NCBI RefSeq assembly: GCF_000718165.1
Contig: NZ_JOEY01000008.1
Span: 160,899 to 224,898, forward strand
Direction of reading: 5' to 3'
Source: Streptomyces fulvoviolaceus
GTDB taxonomy: Bacteria > Actinomycetota > Actinomycetes > Streptomycetales > Streptomycetaceae
Length of the DNA: 64,000 nucleotides
Part shown: positions 59,911 to 64,000 of the stretch, in pieces
Position numbering within the stretch: position 1 is the stretch's first letter
Layout of the letters: every line of letters begins with the position of its first letter
Translations under genes and position numbers: made by a program
The notes under the pieces: model-generated
What the model was told of the DNA's origin: nothing
What the model saw: the letters and a program-made list of their open reading frames with translations, nothing else
Database searches by the model: none

Positions 59911-59934
59911 ATGAACAGTCAGGTCAGTGAATGA
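59911..59934 (+). other. Seven-codon upstream open frame coupled to the GntR start
   Basis: ATG 59911 with GGGGGA upstream reads MNSQVSE and its TGA overlaps the GntR ATG (ATGA). The better ribosome site belongs to this small frame, so GntR translation may depend on reading through it. It may also be chance. Confidence 0.35.
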
Positions 59935-60599
59935 GCTCGACAAAGGACGCGCTGCAGGGCCTTCCCAGCCAGCGTGCTCGCGTCACCGAGGCGCTGCGGG
60001 CCGCGATCGTCACCGGCGAACTCCAGCCGGGCCAGGTCTACTCGGCCCCCCGTCTGGGCTCCCAGTTCGGTGTCTCGGCCACTCCTGTGCGAGAGGCGAT
60101 GCTCGACCTCGTCAAGGAGGGCCTCGTTCGGACCGTACGCAACAAGGGCTTCGAGGTACTGGCACCGTCGCCCGTGGCGTTCCACGACATCCTCGAGGTC
60201 CGGCTGCTTCTCGAGGTCCCGACCGTCTGCCGCCTCGCCGAGCGGGGCGTACGCGAAGCGGAACTCGCCGCCCTCCTCCCCCTCGCGGAGGAGACGTTGC
60301 GCACCGCCGAGAAGCTCGACATCGTCGGCCATGTCGCGGCCGACCTGCGATTCCACCTCGCGGTGCTCGATCTGTGGGGCAACGACGAGATCACCGAGTC
60401 GGTCCGCACACTGCGCTCCCGCTCACGGCTCGCCGGGCTGTGGTCGGTCGACAACCATGACGCGATGATCGAGAGCGCGCGCGAGCACCTCACCCTGCTG
60501 GATCTGCTGCGCCGCCGTGATGCCGCAGCCGCGAAGGAACTGATGGAGCGCCACATCGCCCGGGCAGGCTCCTTCTGGAACAAGCGCAACGACACGTAG
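59931..60599 (+). CDS. GntR-family regulator, FadR/VanR (FCD) subfamily
   Basis: 222 residues. Winged helix: TEALRAAIVTGELQPGQVYS, LGSQFGVSATPVREAMLDLV, LVRTVRNKGFEVL. The FCD effector domain follows (about 75-215) with metal-site candidates in DLRFHLAVLD and a late His in LMERHIAR. It is divergent from the epimerase operon and followed, convergently, by the ABC transporter operon. It likely represses the operon until a hydroxyproline- or proline-like ligand binds. Confidence 0.93.
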   Translation: MSSTKDALQGLPSQRARVTEALRAAIVTGELQPGQVYSAPRLGSQFGVSATPVREAMLDLVKEGLVRTVRNKGFEVLAPSPVAFHDILEVRLLLEVPTVCRLAERGVREAELAALLPLAEETLRTAEKLDIVGHVAADLRFHLAVLDLWGNDEITESVRTLRSRSRLAGLWSVDNHDAMIESAREHLTLLDLLRRRDAAAAKELMERHIARAGSFWNKRNDT

Positions 60600-60664
60600 G
60601 CCCCCCGCAGCGGAGGTCCGTCGCCGACGCCCCGACCGGGGCCCGAGAGGAAGCGTCCACGCTT

Positions 60665-60695
60665 CGGGAGTGCCGCCACAGGACCGGCACTCCCG
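60665..60695. terminator. Bidirectional terminator hairpin
   Basis: CGGGAGTGCCG (60665-60675) pairs with CGGCACTCCCG (60685-60695) over a nine-base loop, between the convergent GntR and solute-binding-protein genes; ATTCTTCC follows on the plus strand. Confidence 0.75.
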
Positions 60696-60713
60696 ATTCT
60701 TCCTCGCGATCCG

Positions 60714-61682
60714 CTACGACTTCGGCGTCTGGGACGGGTCCGTCAGGTACTGGACGTCATCCGCGGAGTCGTAGGCCAGGCTGTCGGCGCCCCACTTCTT
60801 CAAGATCTTCGCGTAGGTGCCGTTCTCGACGATCTCCTTCATCCCGGCCTCCACGGCCGGGCCCAGCTTGCTGTCGTTCGGGATGACGATGGCCTGCTCG
60901 AGCGGCGCGTAGACGAACTTCTGGAGCTCGAGCGGGACGTTCTGGCTCTTGATGGTGTAGCCCAGCGCGTCCTCGGTCGTCGCGGTGATCTCGATGCGTC
61001 CATTGGTGATGGCCAGGATCCGGGCACCGTCGTCCGGGTACGTCTTCAGGTCGATCGACTTGAGACCGGCCTTGGCGCAGTCCTTGTTCGCGCCCTTGAT
61101 CTGGTCGATGAAGTACGAGCCGGACTGCACACCGACCGAGTGGCCGCACAGGTCGGTGGCCTTGTCGATCTTGATGCTGCTGCCCTTCTTCACCGCGAAG
61201 GCCGTACCGATCTTGAACTCGGTCACGAAGTCGACCTGCTTGAGACGGTCCGCCGTCACACCGAAGTCGGCGCTGGACATGTCGTACCGGCCACTCACGG
61301 TTCCCGGGATCAACGAGTCGAAGGAACCGACCGACAGGTTCTGGAGCTTGACGCCCATCACCTCGCTGACAGCGAGGGCGATGTCCGGCTGGATGCCGAC
61401 GAGCGTGTTGCCCTCCAGGAACTCCTGGGGCGGGAAGTTGTTGTAGATGGCGTTCTTGATCGGCTTGTTCTTGAACTGGGCCGGCACCAGGGCGACCACG
61501 GAGTCGACGGGCTTGTTGCCCCAGGAGGTGGTGATCGCCGACTCGGCCTTCGCGCCCGCCGACGCGCTCGCCTTGTCTCCGGTGCTGGGCGTCGGGTCGG
61601 CACAACCCGAGACGACCAGGGCACCGAGGGTGCTGAACACGAGCAGGGCGATCGGCCGGCGGCGGCTGTTGATGCGAGCCAT
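60714..61682 (-). CDS. Polar amino acid ABC transporter solute-binding lipoprotein
   Basis: 322 residues from ATG with AGGAGA upstream. The signal peptide (ALLVFSTLGALVVSGCADPT) has the lipobox VSGC, so the protein is lipid-anchored outside. The family-3 binding-protein pattern follows: GIQPDIALAVSEVMGVKLQN, DMSSADFGVTADRLKQVDFV, VGVQSGSYFID and a late ENGTYAKILKKWG. The usual Arg of alpha-amino acid binding is in the TADRLKQ stretch. It is third in an operon with permease and ATPase. Confidence 0.92.
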   Translation of the reverse strand: MARINSRRRPIALLVFSTLGALVVSGCADPTPSTGDKASASAGAKAESAITTSWGNKPVDSVVALVPAQFKNKPIKNAIYNNFPPQEFLEGNTLVGIQPDIALAVSEVMGVKLQNLSVGSFDSLIPGTVSGRYDMSSADFGVTADRLKQVDFVTEFKIGTAFAVKKGSSIKIDKATDLCGHSVGVQSGSYFIDQIKGANKDCAKAGLKSIDLKTYPDDGARILAITNGRIEITATTEDALGYTIKSQNVPLELQKFVYAPLEQAIVIPNDSKLGPAVEAGMKEIVENGTYAKILKKWGADSLAYDSADDVQYLTDPSQTPKS

Positions 61683-61779
61683 GAGTGGTTCTCCTACGAT
61701 CTTGCGGATGACTGAGGGGTTCTCGAGCGCCTCGCGGGCTTGCGCGGCGGGCATGGGGAGACGAAGGCGGACGGCAGCA

Positions 61780-62577
61780 TCACAGGACCTTGGACAGGAA
61801 GTCCTGAGTACGCGGCATCTGTGGATTGACCAGGACGTCCTGCGGGTGTCCCCGTTCGACCACGACCCCGCCGTCCATGAACAGGACCGAGTCGGCGACT
61901 TCCTTGGCGAAGCCCATCTCATGGGTGACCACGACCATCGTGAGGCCGTCACGGGCGAGGTCCTTCATCACGTCGAGCACTTCACCGACGAGTTCGGGGT
62001 CCAGGGCGGAGGTGGGCTCGTCGAACAACATCAGACGCGGCTTCATCGCCAGAGCACGAGCGATCGCGACGCGCTGCTGCTGACCACCCGAAAGCTGCCG
62101 CGGGTAGCAGTCGGCCTTGCTGTCCAGACCCACCCGCTCCAGCAGCTGCATCGCGGTGGCCCTGGCCTCGGAGGCCGGCACTTTCAGGACTCCCACGGGG
62201 GACTCCACGATGTTCTGCAGGACGGTCATGTGCGGGAACAGGTTGAAGGACTGGAACACCATGCCGATCCGTGCGCGCTGCTTGGCGAGGTCCTTCTCGG
62301 GCAGGGTGACGTACTTGTGGCCGCGCTGCCGGTAGCCGACCAGCTCGCCGTCCAGCTCCACCCTCCCGCCGTCGATCTCCTCAAGGTGATTGAGGCTGCG
62401 CAGCAGGGTGCTCTTGCCGGAGCCCGAGGGGCCGATGATGCACATCACCTCACCTCGCAGGACGGTGAGATCGACACCGCAGAGCACTTCCAGGGCTCCG
62501 AACCGCTTGCGGATCCCGGTGGCGCGGAGAACCACTTCGCCCTGCTGGGTGTTCTCTTCCTTGGCAACCGTGGTCAT
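61780..62577 (-). CDS. Polar amino acid ABC transporter ATP-binding protein
   Basis: 265 residues. Walker [11 protein letters not shown]-loop [11 protein letters not shown], signature [15 protein letters not shown] and Walker [15 protein letters not shown] are intact, as in GlnQ/HisP proteins. It overlaps the permease stop by four bases (ATGA). Confidence 0.95.
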   Translation of the reverse strand: MTTVAKEENTQQGEVVLRATGIRKRFGALEVLCGVDLTVLRGEVMCIIGPSGSGKSTLLRSLNHLEEIDGGRVELDGELVGYRQRGHKYVTLPEKDLAKQRARIGMVFQSFNLFPHMTVLQNIVESPVGVLKVPASEARATAMQLLERVGLDSKADCYPRQLSGGQQQRVAIARALAMKPRLMLFDEPTSALDPELVGEVLDVMKDLARDGLTMVVVTHEMGFAKEVADSVLFMDGGVVVERGHPQDVLVNPQMPRTQDFLSKVL

Positions 62578-63536
62578 CGCTTGCTCCCTTCGCCCACTGC
62601 CTGGAGGCGACCCTGCAGACTGCCGACGCTCCGCCTGACTCGCTGCCATGGCGTCAGGGGCAGTTCCCGGCGCCCGCCGCGGGCGTAGTGGCGCTCGATG
62701 TAGTACTGGATGACGCTCAGCACGCTCGTGACGATCAGGTACCAGATGCTGGCGACGATCAACAGCGGGATGGTCTGGAACGTCTGGTTGTAAATCTGCT
62801 GCGACGTGTACAGCAGCTCCGATGTGGAGGTGACGCTCACCAGGGCCGTCGACTTGAGCATTCCGATGACCTGGTTGCCGGTCGGCGGAACGATCACGCG
62901 CATCGCCTGCGGGAGGACGATGCGACGCATGACGCGCCTGCTGCGCATCCCCAGCGCCACGGCGGCCTCGTGCTGTCCCTGGTCCACCGAGACGATGCCG
63001 CCGCGCACGATCTCGGACATGTAGGCACCTTCGTTCAGTGCCAGCCCCAGAAGCGCGGCCACGAAGGGGGTGATCACGGCGTTGGAGTCACCGGACCACA
63101 GCGTGGGCCCGAGCAGAGGGATCCCGATCTCGATCTTGGGGAACAGAGCCGCCAGGTTGTACCAGAAAATGATCTGGACCAGCAGCGGCGTACCGCGGAA
63201 GAACCAGGTGTACGCCCAGGCGGTCGAGGAAAGGATCTTGATCGGCGACAACCGCATGACAGCGGTCAGGACCCCGAGCAGGATCCCGGAGACCATCGCG
63301 AGCACTGTCAGCTCGAGCGTCACCAGGAGACCCTTGAGAATCCGTTGGGTGAAGAAGTACTCACCCACGACGTCCCACTGCAGGTTGGGATTGGTGAAAA
63401 GCATCTTCACGATCCCCGCGACGCAGAGAGCGACGAATGCCACCACCAGCCACCAGGCCGGATGCGAACGATGTGCTACGCGAATCTCATCCTGTTCGCG
63501 AGGCGGGGTCGTCGGCTCAGTTGCCGTCGCGTTCAT
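62574..63536 (-). CDS. Polar amino acid ABC transporter permease
   Basis: 320 residues from ATG with AGGGGG upstream. Several membrane segments ([40 protein letters not shown]) and the EAA loop [20 protein letters not shown] are those of the HisM/GlnP family. A single permease gene suggests a homodimeric channel. A GCAATTGC site 27 bases upstream resembles the core of the GntR sites at 59584, which would tie uptake to the epimerase operon. Confidence 0.93.
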   Translation of the reverse strand: MNATATEPTTPPREQDEIRVAHRSHPAWWLVVAFVALCVAGIVKMLFTNPNLQWDVVGEYFFTQRILKGLLVTLELTVLAMVSGILLGVLTAVMRLSPIKILSSTAWAYTWFFRGTPLLVQIIFWYNLAALFPKIEIGIPLLGPTLWSGDSNAVITPFVAALLGLALNEGAYMSEIVRGGIVSVDQGQHEAAVALGMRSRRVMRRIVLPQAMRVIVPPTGNQVIGMLKSTALVSVTSTSELLYTSQQIYNQTFQTIPLLIVASIWYLIVTSVLSVIQYYIERHYARGGRRELPLTPWQRVRRSVGSLQGRLQAVGEGSKR

Positions 63537-63562
63537 TGCGTGTGCCCCCTGTAGCGACATAG

Positions 63563-63570
63563 GCAATTGC
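63563..63570. promoter_or_regulatory. Possible GntR half-operator before the transporter operon
   Basis: GCAATTGC is the eight-base core of CAGTGCAATTGCACTG. The flanks (TAG and GCA) do not extend the palindrome. It lies just before the permease start. Confidence 0.4.
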
Positions 63571-63865
63571 GCATCTGTCTCTCCGATCACTGATTCGATC
63601 CGCCGCAGGGGTCGGATGGCAAGTCATTGCGAGGGCCGACGTGAGGTGCACTCCGTTGAGAAAAACGTAGGGCTAACGGCCTGTATCGCTCTTCGTCAGG
63701 TGTAGGAAATTCGGCCGGACACTTGGACAACCGTTGAAACGCACAGCTTCCGAGATATAACTCGCCGAAACCGGTAGGGAATCCATGCAACCCATTCCCA
63801 ATTTGAGATGGGGGGCGGGGCTGGATTATGTTTAATTTTCGATTTCGGTTGGGCACCGATTCTCA
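63571..63865. other. AT-richer intergenic region
   Basis: About 295 bases between the transporter operon and the end of the ETF alpha gene, both on the minus strand. It is richer in A/T than its surroundings (for example TTTAATTTTCGATTTC at 63831-63846) and should contain the transporter promoter. No gene or clear hairpin was found. Confidence 0.4.

Positions 63866-64000
<135 letters not shown>

Overview
The window is high-GC actinobacterial DNA, most likely a catabolic region of a Streptomyces or close relative chromosome. Supporting signs are the GC-rich third codon positions, many GTG/TTG starts, a PAS-GAF-SpoIIE-HATPase regulator, a mycothiol-type (DinB-fold) maleylpyruvate isomerase, a PucR-type regulator beside a P5C dehydrogenase, and a DesK/LuxR-type two-component system beside an ABC exporter. 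No rRNA, tRNA, CRISPR array or transposase gene was seen.

Layout. 1-2780: end of an MHS transporter, an FAH-family hydrolase and a class II aldolase, flanked by stubs of genes that are complete in a second copy at 30.7-33.6 kb. 2.8-3.2 kb: decayed DNA. 3.3-5.7 kb: SpoIIE-type phosphatase. 5.9-16.1 kb: a module run by an AcoR-like Fis-family regulator: luciferase-like monooxygenase, CocE-type esterase, two SDRs (one frameshifted) and flavin reductase on the minus strand; aldehyde dehydrogenase and carotenoid-oxygenase-family enzyme on the plus strand. Both operons carry the same 13-bp inverted repeat and promoter core at the same distance from their start codons. 16.4-19.1 kb: DUF3060-like lipoprotein, HxlR regulator, drug exporter. 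19.5-22.7 kb: LacI regulator, HisD-family dehydrogenase, SDR.

22.8-35.8 kb: a gentisate-type aromatic ring-cleavage region. An IclR regulator sits among a minus-strand operon (two tandem zinc-ribbon cupins, an SRPBCC protein, a 56-residue ORF, gentisate dioxygenase, FAH hydrolase) and a plus-strand operon (cytosolic TAXI-like binding protein, ferredoxin reductase, ferredoxin, 3-hydroxybenzoate 6-hydroxylase-like monooxygenase, aldolase, frameshifted second gentisate dioxygenase, fumarylpyruvate hydrolase, maleylpyruvate isomerase, MBL-fold hydrolase). Read in order these support 3-hydroxybenzoate to gentisate to maleylpyruvate to fumarylpyruvate to fumarate plus pyruvate. A GTTTGGTA(C/T)C motif recurs in front of three minus-strand transcription units.

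35.9-47.7 kb: secreted alpha/beta hydrolase-like protein, ABC exporter with its two-component system, XdhC fragment, TetR/MFS/hydrolase unit, an LLM oxidoreductase, then decayed epoxide hydrolase and cytochrome P450 genes. 47.7-53.4 kb: GMC oxidoreductase, PucR-type regulator, P5C dehydrogenase and ornithine-cyclodeaminase-family enzyme. 53.7-63.5 kb: a GntR-associated operon (proline racemase/hydroxyproline epimerase family, DapA-family lyase, D-amino-acid oxidase-type flavoprotein, beta/alpha-barrel protein, cupin, FGGY kinase) and a polar amino acid ABC transporter; this resembles hydroxyproline or D-amino acid catabolism with an added sugar-kinase branch. Four TGCAAT-type repeats stand before the GntR gene. 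The window ends inside electron transfer flavoprotein alpha (minus strand).
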